Part shown: piece by piece, positions 51,836 to 60,561 of the stretch | Layout: the number at the start of each line of letters is the position of its first letter | Position numbering within the stretch: the first letter of the stretch is position 1 | From: Zunongwangia atlantica 22II14-10F7 | GTDB lineage: Bacteria > Bacteroidota > Bacteroidia > Flavobacteriales > Flavobacteriaceae | Reading direction: 5' to 3' | Assembly: GCF_002094855.1 (NCBI RefSeq) | Contig: NZ_ARYN01000013.1 | Span: 1-64,000, forward strand | Length of the DNA: 64,000 bases | Program-made: the position numbers and the translations under genes | Notes under the pieces: model-generated | The model's input: the letters and a program-made list of their open reading frames with translations, nothing else | Told to the model about the DNA's origin: nothing | Databases searched by the model: none

Positions 51836-53178
51836 TATCTATCAAACTCCAATTGCTGTGCCACATTACTAAAAGGCTGGTGCTTAAAGTTCTTATATAC
51901 CAAATGGCCGTTCACAAAAGTATGTGTGATTCTAGATTTAAACGTCACACCCTCAAAAGGAGACCAACCACATTTATATAAAATATTATCAGATTTTACC
52001 TGCCATGGTGCATTAAGATCTACCAAGACTAAATCTGCCTTATAACCTTCTCTAATATATCCTCTATCTTTTATATCGAATAATATTGCGGGATTATGAC
52101 ACATTTTTTCTACGATCTTCTCTAGAGAAATTTTCTCCTGGTGATAAAACTGTAACATTGCTGGTAATGCATGCTGCACTAAAGGCCCTCCACTAGGTGC
52201 TTTTGTATATGGATTTTGTTTTTCCTGTTTAGTATGCGGAGCATGATCTGTAGCTACTACATCCAAAAGATCATCATTAAGTGCTTTCATTAAAGCTTCC
52301 TGATCTTTCTGGGTTTTAACCGCAGGATTCCATTTAATAAAAGTTCCCTTTTTCTGGTAATCATTATCATTAAACCAAAGATGATGAATACAAACTTCTG
52401 CAGTAATCTTCTTGTCTTTTAGAGGCTTTTTATTGCTGAAAAGTTCTAATTCTTTAGCTGTAGATACATGAAAAACATGTAACCTTGCCCCGGTTTTTTT
52501 GGCCAGTTTTACAGCATTTGAAGAAGATTTATAACAAGCTTCTTCACTTCTTATCTTTGGATGAAGCTCGATAGGAATATCATCTCCATAACGCTCTACA
52601 CATTCTTTTAAATTATTCTGAATTGTAGTTTCGTCTTCACAGTGCACGGCAATTAATAACGGAGATTTAGAGAAGATTTCCTCTAAAACTTTTTGATCAT
52701 CTACCAGCATATTCCCGGTTGAAGAACCCAAAAACAACTTTAAAGCGGCTGTTTTTTTAGGATCTACTTTTAAAACCTCTTCCAGGTTATCGTTTGTACC
52801 ACCAAACATAAATGAATAGTTAGCATAAGATTTCTCTGCAGCAGTAGCAAATTTCTTATCCAACTCTTCTATAGTAGTAGTTTGTGGCAATGTATTAGGC
52901 ATTTCGATAAACGAGGTAATCCCACCTGCAACAGCTGCCCTACTTCCTCTTTCAATATCTTCCTTGTGGGTTAAACCAGGCTCTCTAAAATGTACCTGAT
53001 CGTCGATAACCCCCGGCAAAAGATGTGTTCCTTCAGCATCAAATATCTGGACATCTGGAGATTTTGCACTTATAGTTTCTGCAATCTCTTTAATAATTCC
53101 ATCTTCAATAAAAACATCACCTTCAGTAATCTTACCTTCATTTACGATTTTGGCGTTTTTAATCAGGACTTTTTTCAT
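51835..53178 (-). CDS. pyrC: Dihydroorotase-family amidohydrolase
   Basis: 447-residue cyclic amidohydrolase placed as dihydroorotase (class I), third step of UMP synthesis. Metal-site elements: VIDDQVHFREPG (first His of HxH is Gln61, second is His63), a Lys in ALKLFLGSST that would be carboxylated, His in AVHCEDE, His in RLHVFHVST and Asp in VVATDHAPHT. The Gln at the first position is unusual for an active binuclear site. I choose the ATG 53178; GTG 53181 just before it also fits. It is in an operon between DPM1-like and DUF4296. Confidence 0.85.
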   Translation of the reverse strand: MKKVLIKNAKIVNEGKITEGDVFIEDGIIKEIAETISAKSPDVQIFDAEGTHLLPGVIDDQVHFREPGLTHKEDIERGSRAAVAGGITSFIEMPNTLPQTTTIEELDKKFATAAEKSYANYSFMFGGTNDNLEEVLKVDPKKTAALKLFLGSSTGNMLVDDQKVLEEIFSKSPLLIAVHCEDETTIQNNLKECVERYGDDIPIELHPKIRSEEACYKSSSNAVKLAKKTGARLHVFHVSTAKELELFSNKKPLKDKKITAEVCIHHLWFNDNDYQKKGTFIKWNPAVKTQKDQEALMKALNDDLLDVVATDHAPHTKQEKQNPYTKAPSGGPLVQHALPAMLQFYHQEKISLEKIVEKMCHNPAILFDIKDRGYIREGYKADLVLVDLNAPWQVKSDNILYKCGWSPFEGVTFKSRITHTFVNGHLVYKNFKHQPFSNVAQQLEFDR

Positions 53179-53180
53179 CA

Positions 53181-53909
53181 CTACTTTATTCTGTTAAACA
53201 GACTTTTTACTTTCATTTTAATTACTCCAAAAACGGCCTCATAAATAATTGAACCGCTCATTTTAGAGGTTCCCCTTGTTCTGTCGGTAAAAATAACGGG
53301 GACTTCAGTTACTTTAAACCCTAAAAGATGCGCTTTAAACTTCATCTCTATCTGAAACGCATATCCTACAAACTGTATTTTATCCAGTTTTATACGTTTT
53401 AAAACTTCTTTTTTATAGCATACATAACCCGCCGTGGTATCTTGTATATCCATGCCAGTAATAAACTGAACATATTTAGAGGCTAACCAAGACATTAATA
53501 CACGATTCATTGGCCAGTTAATCACATTAACTCCGGTAACATACCTGGAGCCAATAGCAACATCTGCACCTTCCCGCTTGCAGGCATTATATAATCGTAT
53601 AAGATCGTTGGGATTATGGGAAAAATCGGCATCCATCTCGAAAACATAATCATATTCCCGCTTTAAAGCCCATTTAAATCCATGAATGTACGCAGTTCCT
53701 AAACCTGTTTTCTCTTGGCGTTCTTCAAGAAAAAGCTGTTCTGGAAACTCGGCCTGTAGCGTTCTAACTCTAGTAGCCGTACCATCTGGCGAATTATCAT
53801 CTACCACCAAAATATGAAATTTACGCTGCTGTGAAAAAATATTTCTAATAAGCCGCTCTATATTCTCTATTTCATTAAAAGTGGGTATAATAATTAGCCC
53901 ATGAACCAT
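53181..53909 (-). CDS. Polyprenol monophosphomannose synthase (DPM1-like glycosyltransferase 2)
   Basis: 242-residue GT-A enzyme without membrane helix, similar to the catalytic subunit of dolichol-phosphate mannose synthase. The N-terminus is LIIIPTFNEIENIERLI, the DxD motif is MDADFSHNP, and the substrate-binding loop is GSRYVTGVNVINWP. It transfers a sugar from a nucleotide to polyprenyl phosphate. With the DUF2723 glycosyltransferase elsewhere in the window it could supply a lipid-linked sugar donor for O-glycosylation; that link is inference. First gene of its operon, with a -7 element 17 bases upstream. Confidence 0.88.
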   Translation of the reverse strand: MVHGLIIIPTFNEIENIERLIRNIFSQQRKFHILVVDDNSPDGTATRVRTLQAEFPEQLFLEERQEKTGLGTAYIHGFKWALKREYDYVFEMDADFSHNPNDLIRLYNACKREGADVAIGSRYVTGVNVINWPMNRVLMSWLASKYVQFITGMDIQDTTAGYVCYKKEVLKRIKLDKIQFVGYAFQIEMKFKAHLLGFKVTEVPVIFTDRTRGTSKMSGSIIYEAVFGVIKMKVKSLFNRIK

Positions 53910-53925
53910 TCTAGCAAATTTTGCA

Positions 53926-53933
53926 CAAATGTA
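53926..53933 (-). promoter_or_regulatory. -7 element for the DPM1-dihydroorotase operon
   Basis: TACATTTG on the minus strand, exact match to consensus. It is divergent from the -7 element at 53990-53997. Confidence 0.45.
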
Positions 53934-53989
53934 GGCATTTTAAACAATGCTTTCTTTTGTTTTTAAGCTTAGTTTTTATCACATTACTT

Positions 53990-53997
53990 TAAATTTG
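53990..53997 (+). promoter_or_regulatory. -7 element for the DUF4271-hemD unit
   Basis: TAAATTTG, exact match, 15 bases before the GTG start at 54012. Confidence 0.45.
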
Positions 53998-54011
53998 CAA
54001 AAAAAATAAAC

Positions 54012-54671
54012 GTGCAGGCCATAGAACGTTATACCGAACCTTTAGACTGGATTACTATTATATTTATTATATGCTTTATTTTAATTGTACTAGTTAGGAA
54101 CCTGTATACAAATCGTTTTAACGAATTTCTCTATATTTTAACCTCTAACAAATTTATGTTGTTTAAAGGAAAAGAGAACAACGCTTTTCATGGATTTAAC
54201 ATATTACTTTTTAGTGTAAACGCCCTTTCTATATCTGTTCTAATATTCTGGTTTTACAAATATTACACTAATCCTTCTCCTGCTAATTACCTTTTTATAT
54301 ATATACGAATTCTTACGGCTTATGTGTGCTTTATCCTTTTAAAATTTGGGGTAGAAAAAATCATCTCAAATATCTTTAATATCGATAAAGTGATCGATAT
54401 CTATTTATTTCAAAAATTAAGTTATCGTAATTATATAGCACTGCTAGTCTTCCCAATTACACTTTTATTAATCTATACGCTTAACATTAGCGATTTATGG
54501 GTTTATGGGGTTGCTGGATTTATACTTTTAGCCAATTTAACAGGCATATTTAACATCTTTAAGCAGTATCAAAAGTTAATTAGCGCTAACTGGTTTTATT
54601 TTATTTTGTACCTTTGCGCTCTTGAAATTGCACCGTATTTTATTTTATATAAGCTTATTACAGTGTATTAA
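54012..54671 (+). CDS. DUF4271 multi-pass membrane protein
   Basis: 219-residue integral membrane protein with about five or six helices, recognised as DUF4271 (LDWITIIFIICFILIVLVRNLY, then YRNYIALLVFPITLLLIYTL). The start is GTG (MQAIERYTEP); no in-frame ATG is close. It lies 24 bases before hemD and is often adjacent to it in Bacteroidota, so a role around tetrapyrrole metabolism or just co-expression is possible. Function unknown. Confidence 0.82.
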   Translation: MQAIERYTEPLDWITIIFIICFILIVLVRNLYTNRFNEFLYILTSNKFMLFKGKENNAFHGFNILLFSVNALSISVLIFWFYKYYTNPSPANYLFIYIRILTAYVCFILLKFGVEKIISNIFNIDKVIDIYLFQKLSYRNYIALLVFPITLLLIYTLNISDLWVYGVAGFILLANLTGIFNIFKQYQKLISANWFYFILYLCALEIAPYFILYKLITVY

Positions 54672-54694
54672 ACGATCAGATAAAGAATTGATAT

Positions 54695-55441
54695 ATGAAA
54701 GTGAAAACAATTTTGGTTTCTCAACCAGAGCCTAAAATAGAAAATTCTCCTTATTTCGAGCTGGAGGAAAAGCAAAAGGTTAAAGTTGATTTCATCCCTT
54801 TTATTCATGTAGAAGGTGTTTCTTCTAAGGAAGTTAGACAGCAAAAAGTAGATCTTTCAAAACATACCGCCATAATCCTAACCAGTAGAAATGCAGTAGA
54901 TCACTTTTTTAGAGTTGCTGAAGAAATGAGGTTTAAAGTACCAGATTCTCTAAAGTATTTTTGCCTAAGTGAAGCAGTAGCCTATTATCTTCAGAAATAT
55001 GTGGTTTACAGAAAACGTAAAATTTATGTTGGTAAACGTACTTTTGAAGAACTTTCTCCACTTATTAAAAAGTATAAGAACGAGAAATTTTTACTTCCGT
55101 CTTCAGACATGCTAAAACCAGTAATTCCAAAAACTCTTGATAAATTAGGAGTACAATGGAAACAGGCTGTATTTTACAAAACTGTAGTAAGTGACCTATC
55201 CCACCTAAGCGATGTAACTTACGACATTTTAGTATTCTTTAGCCCAAGCGGAATTAAATCCTTATTTGAAAACTTCCCAGATTTCAAACAAAACAATACA
55301 AGAATAGCTGTTTTTGGTAATACAACAATTAAAGCTGCAAAAGAACACGGACTAACCGTAAACATTAAAGCTCCAACTTCAGAAACGCCATCAATGACCA
55401 TGGCGCTTAATAAATATATTGCTGAAGTTAATAAGAAATAA
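54695..55441 (+). CDS. hemD: Uroporphyrinogen-III synthase
   Basis: 248-residue two-lobed enzyme that closes and inverts ring D of hydroxymethylbilane. The sequence is weakly conserved, as usual for HemD, but shows AIILTSRNAVDHFF in lobe 1 and DILVFFSPSGIKSLFENFP and RIAVFGNTTIKAAKEHG in lobe 2, which bind the substrate. It follows the DUF4271 gene in one unit and ends at a bidirectional terminator. Confidence 0.9.
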   Translation: MKVKTILVSQPEPKIENSPYFELEEKQKVKVDFIPFIHVEGVSSKEVRQQKVDLSKHTAIILTSRNAVDHFFRVAEEMRFKVPDSLKYFCLSEAVAYYLQKYVVYRKRKIYVGKRTFEELSPLIKKYKNEKFLLPSSDMLKPVIPKTLDKLGVQWKQAVFYKTVVSDLSHLSDVTYDILVFFSPSGIKSLFENFPDFKQNNTRIAVFGNTTIKAAKEHGLTVNIKAPTSETPSMTMALNKYIAEVNKK

Positions 55442-55464
55442 AAATTACCTTCTATTAAAATTCG

Positions 55465-55500
55465 AAATCCGGTGTTTTATTTAAAAAGCACCGGATTTCT
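55465..55500. terminator. Bidirectional terminator between hemD and pckA
   Basis: GAAATCCGGTG (55465-55475) pairs exactly with CACCGGATTTC (55490-55500). Both genes end here, convergently. Confidence 0.8.
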
Positions 55501-55525
55501 TCATTTACAACATTAACAAATAATA

Positions 55526-57136
55526 CTAGTCATTATATTCTAAAGAGACCGGACCTCCCATTAAAATTTGCTGACTCGCATATTCTTTAAACTGAGAAAA
55601 ATTAGCATGAAATGTATAAGCAAGCTGCTCGGCTTTCTCATCGTAAAATTCTTTATTTTCCCATGTATTTCTTGGATTTAAAATTTCATTTGGCACATCT
55701 GGACACTCTTTTGGCATTTTGAGTCCAAAAATTTCATGAGTTTCAAACTCTACATTATTAAAAGCTCCAGCAAGCGCAACGTTTATCATCGCTCTTGTAT
55801 ATTTTAACTTCATTCGTTGGCCAATTCCATAAGAACCACCTGTCCACCCTGTATTTACCAGCCATACATTTACATTAGCTTCTTTCATTTTTCGGCTTAG
55901 CATTTCAGCATAAACTGTTGGGTGTAAAGGCATAAATGGAGCGCCAAAACATGCTGAAAAACTTGGTTGTGGTTCTTTAATTCCTTCTTCAGTGCCAGCC
56001 ACTTTTGCGGTATAACCACTAATAAAGTGATATGCAGCCTGGCCGGCCGATAATTTACTTATAGGAGGTAAAACTCCAAAAGCATCGGCGGTTAAAAAGA
56101 AGATATTCTTAGGATTTTCTGCTACAGACGGCTTTTGAATATTTTGAATATGATCTAAAGGATAACTAACTCTTGTATTCTGGGTAATACTTGTATCAGT
56201 ATAATCTACCTCGCCATCTTTAAAGACGATATTCTCTAAAATTGCACCCGGTTTTATCGCATTATAGATATCGGGTTCATTTTCTTTAGAGAGGTTTATC
56301 ACTTTAGCATAACAACCACCCTCAAAATTGAAAATCTTATTATCTGGCGTCCAGCCATGCTCATCATCACCAATAAGCCTTCTATTAGGATCTGCAGATA
56401 GCGTTGTTTTTCCTGTACCAGATAAACCAAAGAAAATAGCGGTATCCCCATCTTCTCCCACATTTGCTGAACAGTGCATAGGTAAAGTGTTTTTATAAAC
56501 CGGCAGAATTAAATTTAATACCGAAAAAATTCCTTTTTTAATTTCTCCCGTATATCCAGTTCCTCCTATTAACGCAATCTTTTTATTGAAATTTAAAATT
56601 GCAAAATTTTCCTGTCGTGTACCATCTTCTTTGGGATTAGCTTTAAAACCAGGGGCATTAACAATTAACCAGTCTTCTTTAAAATTTTGCAGTTCTATTT
56701 CAGTTGGTCTTAAAAACATATTATAAGTAAACATATTAGACCATGGATATTCGTTAATTACACGAATATTTAATTTATAATCCTGGTGCGCACAGGCATA
56801 GGCATCTCTTACAAAAAGTTCTTTTCCAGACAAATAACTGGTAACTTTATCATATAATTTATCGAATTTGGCTGAATCAAAAGGAAGATTAATATCTCCC
56901 CACCAAACGCGATCTTTAGTTATTTCATCTTTTACAATAAAACGATCTTTTGGTGACCTGCCAGTAAATGTACCGGTGTTAATGGCCAGAACGCCATCAT
57001 TGGTTTCTTTTCCTAAATCACGTTTTAAAGTTTCCTTTTGTAGTTGTTTTGATGAGATTTGATAATTTGCAGTCACATTTTTAATTCCGTACTTCTCTAA
57101 CGAAATCGTTTTCGTAATTATGTCTTTTAAATCCAT
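55526..57136 (-). CDS. pckA: Phosphoenolpyruvate carboxykinase (ATP)
   Basis: 536-residue gluconeogenic enzyme converting oxaloacetate and ATP to phosphoenolpyruvate. The P-loop is GLSGTGKTTLSADPNR, with the metal-binding GDDEHGW, and the substrate loop is RSPKDRFIV (N-terminal), with NTGWTGGSYGIGQRMKLKYTRAMI near the end. A -7 element TAAATTTG (57175-57168) gives a leader of about 27 bases. A single-gene unit. Confidence 0.96.
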   Translation of the reverse strand: MDLKDIITKTISLEKYGIKNVTANYQISSKQLQKETLKRDLGKETNDGVLAINTGTFTGRSPKDRFIVKDEITKDRVWWGDINLPFDSAKFDKLYDKVTSYLSGKELFVRDAYACAHQDYKLNIRVINEYPWSNMFTYNMFLRPTEIELQNFKEDWLIVNAPGFKANPKEDGTRQENFAILNFNKKIALIGGTGYTGEIKKGIFSVLNLILPVYKNTLPMHCSANVGEDGDTAIFFGLSGTGKTTLSADPNRRLIGDDEHGWTPDNKIFNFEGGCYAKVINLSKENEPDIYNAIKPGAILENIVFKDGEVDYTDTSITQNTRVSYPLDHIQNIQKPSVAENPKNIFFLTADAFGVLPPISKLSAGQAAYHFISGYTAKVAGTEEGIKEPQPSFSACFGAPFMPLHPTVYAEMLSRKMKEANVNVWLVNTGWTGGSYGIGQRMKLKYTRAMINVALAGAFNNVEFETHEIFGLKMPKECPDVPNEILNPRNTWENKEFYDEKAEQLAYTFHANFSQFKEYASQQILMGGPVSLEYND

Positions 57137-57167
57137 AATTAAAAGGTTTGTATGGTTTGTATAGCAG

Positions 57168-57175
57168 CAAATTTA
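57168..57175 (-). promoter_or_regulatory. -7 element for pckA
   Basis: TAAATTTG on the minus strand, exact match, with no TTG at standard distance; catabolic control by other factors is possible. Confidence 0.45.
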
Positions 57176-57212
57176 AAAATCTTCAATAAATCTACTAATT
57201 TAAAACTTTAAA

Positions 57213-57593
57213 TTATTGATATTTTAACTTTAAAGCCTTAAAAATAAAAAGTGTCCAACCTACAATTAATAAAGCTCCTCCCAATGGGGTCACTAAAGCG
57301 ATACTGCTAAAATCCAATCCCGCCAATTGATCCAGACTTAATAAATAAATAGAACCACTAAAAAATACAACTCCAATTAAGAAAAACCAGTAAATAATAT
57401 TGCTTTGTAACTTCGAAAAACTAGCTAAGCCAATAAGCAAAAGAGCATGATACATCTGGTAGCGCACTCCGGTTTCAAAAGAGGTTAAAGTTTCTGCTTC
57501 TAACACACTTTTTAATCCGTGAGCTCCAAAAGCACCAAGAATTACAGCTAAAAGTCCAAATATCCCTCCTGTTACTAAAAATCTACGCGTCAT
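57213..57593 (-). CDS. DUF423 (YgdD-like) small membrane protein
   Basis: 126-residue inner-membrane protein with four helices. The DUF423 signature is GAFGAHGLKSVLEAETLTSFETGVRYQMYHALLLI, and a GGALLIVGW stretch ends it. The function is not established. Its ATG is 50 bases from the divergent saccharopine dehydrogenase gene. Confidence 0.9.
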   Translation of the reverse strand: MTRRFLVTGGIFGLLAVILGAFGAHGLKSVLEAETLTSFETGVRYQMYHALLLIGLASFSKLQSNIIYWFFLIGVVFFSGSIYLLSLDQLAGLDFSSIALVTPLGGALLIVGWTLFIFKALKLKYQ

Positions 57594-57642
57594 ACTACAA
57601 GTTTTAATACCTTAGTTAGCATTACACAAAATTAGTTCAATT

Positions 57643-59016
57643 ATGCAACAAATCCTGTTAATTGGTGCCGGAAAATCTACCGCTGTTCTTATAAAATATC
57701 TTTCTGAAAAGTCTTCCGAAGAAAACTTCACGATCATTGTTGCCGATAAAGATTTAGAGGTCGCAAAAAAAGCCATCAAAAATCACCAAAATTGCCTTGC
57801 TGCTAGCTTCGATATTTTTAATGCTGAAAGTTGTAAAAAACACATTGCTCCTGTAGACCTTGTAATTTCGATGTTACCGGCAAGATTTCATATAGAAATT
57901 GCAAAAACCTGTCTTCATCTAAAAAAACATTTGGTTACCGCTTCATACATTAGTAAGGAAATGAAGGCTCTAGACACTGAAGTTAAAAAAGCCGGACTCA
58001 TTTTTATGAATGAAATTGGCGTAGATCCAGGGATCGATCATATGAGTGCCATGCAGGTGATAGATCGTATTAGGGATAAAGGCGGAAAAATGCTAATGTT
58101 TGAATCATTTTGTGGCGGATTAATTGCTCCTGAAAGCGATAATAATTTATGGAATTATAAATTTACCTGGAATCCAAGAAATGTTATTGTTGCCGGCCAG
58201 GGTGGTGTTGCAAAATTTATTCAGGAAGGAAAATATAAATACATCCCATATCACCGCTTATTTAGAAGAACCGAATTTTTAGATATTGAAGGCTACGGAA
58301 GATTTGAAGCTTACGCCAATCGAAATTCTTTAGATTACCGCAATGCTTATGGGCTTCAGGATATTTTAACTTTATATCGCGGCACCATGCGACGTGTTGG
58401 TTATAGCCGAGCATGGAATATGTTTGTTCAGCTTGGGATGACAGATGATAGCTTTACGATGGAAGATTCAGAAAACATGACCTATCGTGAATTCGTAAAT
58501 TCTTTTCTTCCCTATTCCCCTACAGATTCAGTTGAACTTAAATTGCGTCATAATCTTAAAATAGATCAGGATGATATTATGTGGGAAAAATTAATGGAGT
58601 TAGACCTTTTCAATAATAACAAGAAAATTGGGATAGCAAAGGCTACACCTGCCCAGGCATTACAGAAGATATTAGAAGAAAAATGGAGCCTTTCTTCAAA
58701 AGATAAAGATATGATCGTAATGTATCACAAATTTGGTTACGAATTAGACGGAAAACAAAAACAAATAGATTCAACCATGGTTTGTATTGGCAAAGATCAA
58801 ACAGAAACCGCAATGGCTAAAACAGTAGGTCTTCCCGTTGGGATTGCCGCTGTAAAAATTTTAAAAAAGAAAATAAAGTCTCCAGGTGTACATTTACCAA
58901 TTTCCAAGGAAGTTTACGAACCTATTTTACAAGAACTTCAAGAAAACGGTATCATTTTTAAAGAAAAACAAACTATCTATTTAGGATACAATGCAATAGG
59001 TGGGGTAAGCAATTAG
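57643..59016 (+). CDS. Saccharopine dehydrogenase family protein
   Basis: 457-residue LYS9-type reductase/dehydrogenase. The Rossmann loop is ILLIGAGKSTAVLIKYLSE; family stretches include MNEIGVDPGIDHMSAMQVID and FCGGLIAPESDNNLWNYKFTWNPRN. It may form or split saccharopine in lysine catabolism, in line with the glutaryl-CoA-like dehydrogenase elsewhere in the window. A Lrp-type regulator gene follows 45 bases later, a sign of amino-acid control. Not certain whether the physiological direction is catabolic. Confidence 0.88.
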   Translation: MQQILLIGAGKSTAVLIKYLSEKSSEENFTIIVADKDLEVAKKAIKNHQNCLAASFDIFNAESCKKHIAPVDLVISMLPARFHIEIAKTCLHLKKHLVTASYISKEMKALDTEVKKAGLIFMNEIGVDPGIDHMSAMQVIDRIRDKGGKMLMFESFCGGLIAPESDNNLWNYKFTWNPRNVIVAGQGGVAKFIQEGKYKYIPYHRLFRRTEFLDIEGYGRFEAYANRNSLDYRNAYGLQDILTLYRGTMRRVGYSRAWNMFVQLGMTDDSFTMEDSENMTYREFVNSFLPYSPTDSVELKLRHNLKIDQDDIMWEKLMELDLFNNNKKIGIAKATPAQALQKILEEKWSLSSKDKDMIVMYHKFGYELDGKQKQIDSTMVCIGKDQTETAMAKTVGLPVGIAAVKILKKKIKSPGVHLPISKEVYEPILQELQENGIIFKEKQTIYLGYNAIGGVSN

Positions 59017-59061
59017 GAAATGAAATCTTTTTTCCTATTTTAGCTTTATAACTACAACCAA

Positions 59062-59532
59062 ATGAAGATCATAGACCAAAATGTCGTTATCGATGGTATC
59101 GACAAAACCATCCTTAACTTCCTTATGGAAGATGCCAAAAGGCCAATTTTAGAAATCGCAAAAAACATAGGAATTACTGGCGCAGCTGTACACCAAAGAC
59201 TACGTAAACTAGAAAAATCTGGATTAATTGAAGGTTCCCGCCTTATTATAGACCCAAGGTTATTAGGTTACAAAACTATGGCTTTTGTAGGTGTTTATCT
59301 GGATAAAGCAGTAAGTAACCCGCTTGCAGTAAATAAGCTTAAAGAAATTCCAGAAGTAATAGAATGCCATTACACCACAGGAAATTGGTCTATTTTTGTA
59401 AAAGTGCTTTGTAAAGACAACGAGCATTTAATGAAAGTTCTAAATAAAAACATACAGGGCATTGAAGGTGTTTCCAGAACTGAAACCTTTATTTCTTTAA
59501 ACCAACAAATAAGTCGACAAATTAAGATTTGA
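59062..59532 (+). CDS. Lrp/AsnC family transcriptional regulator
   Basis: 156-residue feast/famine regulator. The N-terminal winged helix has DKTILNFLMEDAKRPILEIAKNIGITGAAVHQRLRKLEKSGLI, and the C-terminal RAM ligand-binding domain shows LKEIPEVIECHYTTGNWSIFVKVLCKD. It probably binds an amino acid. Being directly downstream of saccharopine dehydrogenase it may control that gene, and lysine is a natural candidate ligand, but this is inference. Confidence 0.92.
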   Translation: MKIIDQNVVIDGIDKTILNFLMEDAKRPILEIAKNIGITGAAVHQRLRKLEKSGLIEGSRLIIDPRLLGYKTMAFVGVYLDKAVSNPLAVNKLKEIPEVIECHYTTGNWSIFVKVLCKDNEHLMKVLNKNIQGIEGVSRTETFISLNQQISRQIKI

Positions 59533-59573
59533 TATTTGGATTTATTCTAAATTAAAATTAATTTTGGCGGCAA

Positions 59574-59879
59574 ATGGATACGATTTACACCTCAAAATAT
59601 TTCGTTGCCAGCCAGTGCGACAATAGCCGACGATTCTATATCGATTTTGGCCATAAAACCGTGAAGTTTTCTTTCTGCCAGTTATTAGCACTTCGTCACA
59701 AGCTGAAGTCTATAGATATTGAACAGCACGTAAACGGTGAAAACATTCATGGTTTAGAAGTTTTAAGTCTTTGTAATCGTGAGCATTTATTTGTCTTTAA
59801 CACTCTAGAAATTCTTGATCTTCAGGAATTAATTCATGGAACTTTTGCCATGATGGAAATTAACTCTGTCCTAGCTTAG
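59574..59879 (+). CDS. Small conserved-type protein of unknown function
   Basis: 101-residue soluble protein, start MDTIYTSKYFVASQ. I do not recognise a family. It contains four cysteines spread over the chain (Cys15 in ASQCDN, then in FSFCQL and SLCNRE) and the phrase FYIDFGHKTVKFSFCQLLALRHKL. No signal or membrane helix. It lies 41 bases after the Lrp gene and 78 bases before ferritin, all on one strand. Coding is plausible because of length, start and placement, and iron or redox association is only suggested by the neighbour. Confidence 0.6.
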   Translation: MDTIYTSKYFVASQCDNSRRFYIDFGHKTVKFSFCQLLALRHKLKSIDIEQHVNGENIHGLEVLSLCNREHLFVFNTLEILDLQELIHGTFAMMEINSVLA

Positions 59880-59933
59880 GTTTAGACTACTTCTAAATTG
59901 ACCTCATTTTTAGCTACTTACTCCTTTTTTAGG

Positions 59934-59941
59934 TAATTTTG
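59934..59941 (+). promoter_or_regulatory. -7 element upstream of ferritin
   Basis: TAATTTTG matches TAnnTTTG exactly, 16 bases before the ATG. No TTG is at the correct distance. Confidence 0.45.
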
Positions 59942-59957
59942 ATGAAAATCAAATCCT

Positions 59958-60491
59958 ATGAAAGACCTTGTAAGACAAAATCTACTTATTCACGTAGACA
60001 TATTAGATTTATTAAACAAACAGATAAAGCAAGAAGCAGAATCCTCTGCAGCTTATCTTGCAATGGCATCCTGGTGCGATCATAACGGACTTGTTTACAG
60101 CGCTGAATTCTTTTACGAGCAATCTGCAGAAGAGCGCGAACACATGATGAAAATCTTCCACTTTATAAATGATAACGGTGGGACTGCATACTCTCCTGAA
60201 GTTGCAAATATTAATCACGATTTTGCTTCTTTAGAAGAAATATTTGAAACCGCATTAGATCAGGAAATCGCCATAACTAAAAGCATTCACAACATCGTTT
60301 ATGAATGTAGAAATAAACGCGATCTTACTACTGAAAACTTTTTACAGTGGTTTATTACAGAACAAATGGAAGAAGAACAAACGATGCGCAGAGCATTAGA
60401 GTTGTTTGACCTTATAAATACTGAAAATGTTGGACTTCGCTTTTTAGACGAAAAAATTAAAGAAATTCGAGACGAAGCAAATCCTGCATAG
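59958..60491 (+). CDS. ftnA: Ferritin, non-heme
   Basis: 177-residue FtnA-type subunit that would form a 24-mer iron store. All ferroxidase ligands are in place: Glu26, Tyr33, Glu59, His62, Glu103 and Gln136. The N-terminus MKDLVRQNLLIHVDILDLLNKQIKQEAESS is about nine residues longer than E. coli FtnA. It has a -7 element of its own and ends at a bidirectional terminator shared with glyS. Confidence 0.96.
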   Translation: MKDLVRQNLLIHVDILDLLNKQIKQEAESSAAYLAMASWCDHNGLVYSAEFFYEQSAEEREHMMKIFHFINDNGGTAYSPEVANINHDFASLEEIFETALDQEIAITKSIHNIVYECRNKRDLTTENFLQWFITEQMEEEQTMRRALELFDLINTENVGLRFLDEKIKEIRDEANPA

Positions 60492-60507
60492 TTTAAGACA
60501 ACATCAA

Positions 60508-60542
60508 AATAAAAGAGGCTGCAATTTGCAGCCTCTTTTATT
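60508..60542. terminator. Bidirectional terminator between ferritin and glyS
   Basis: AAAAGAGGCTGCA pairs exactly with TGCAGCCTCTTTT with a three-base loop, with A/T runs on both sides. Both convergent genes end within 20 bases. Confidence 0.88.
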
Positions 60543-60561
60543 ATTTAACAACTTATTGCTT

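Noticed and set aside
51659-52045. 128-codon plus-strand frame across DUF4296 and dihydroorotase
   Set aside because: Antisense to two well-supported genes; no domain.
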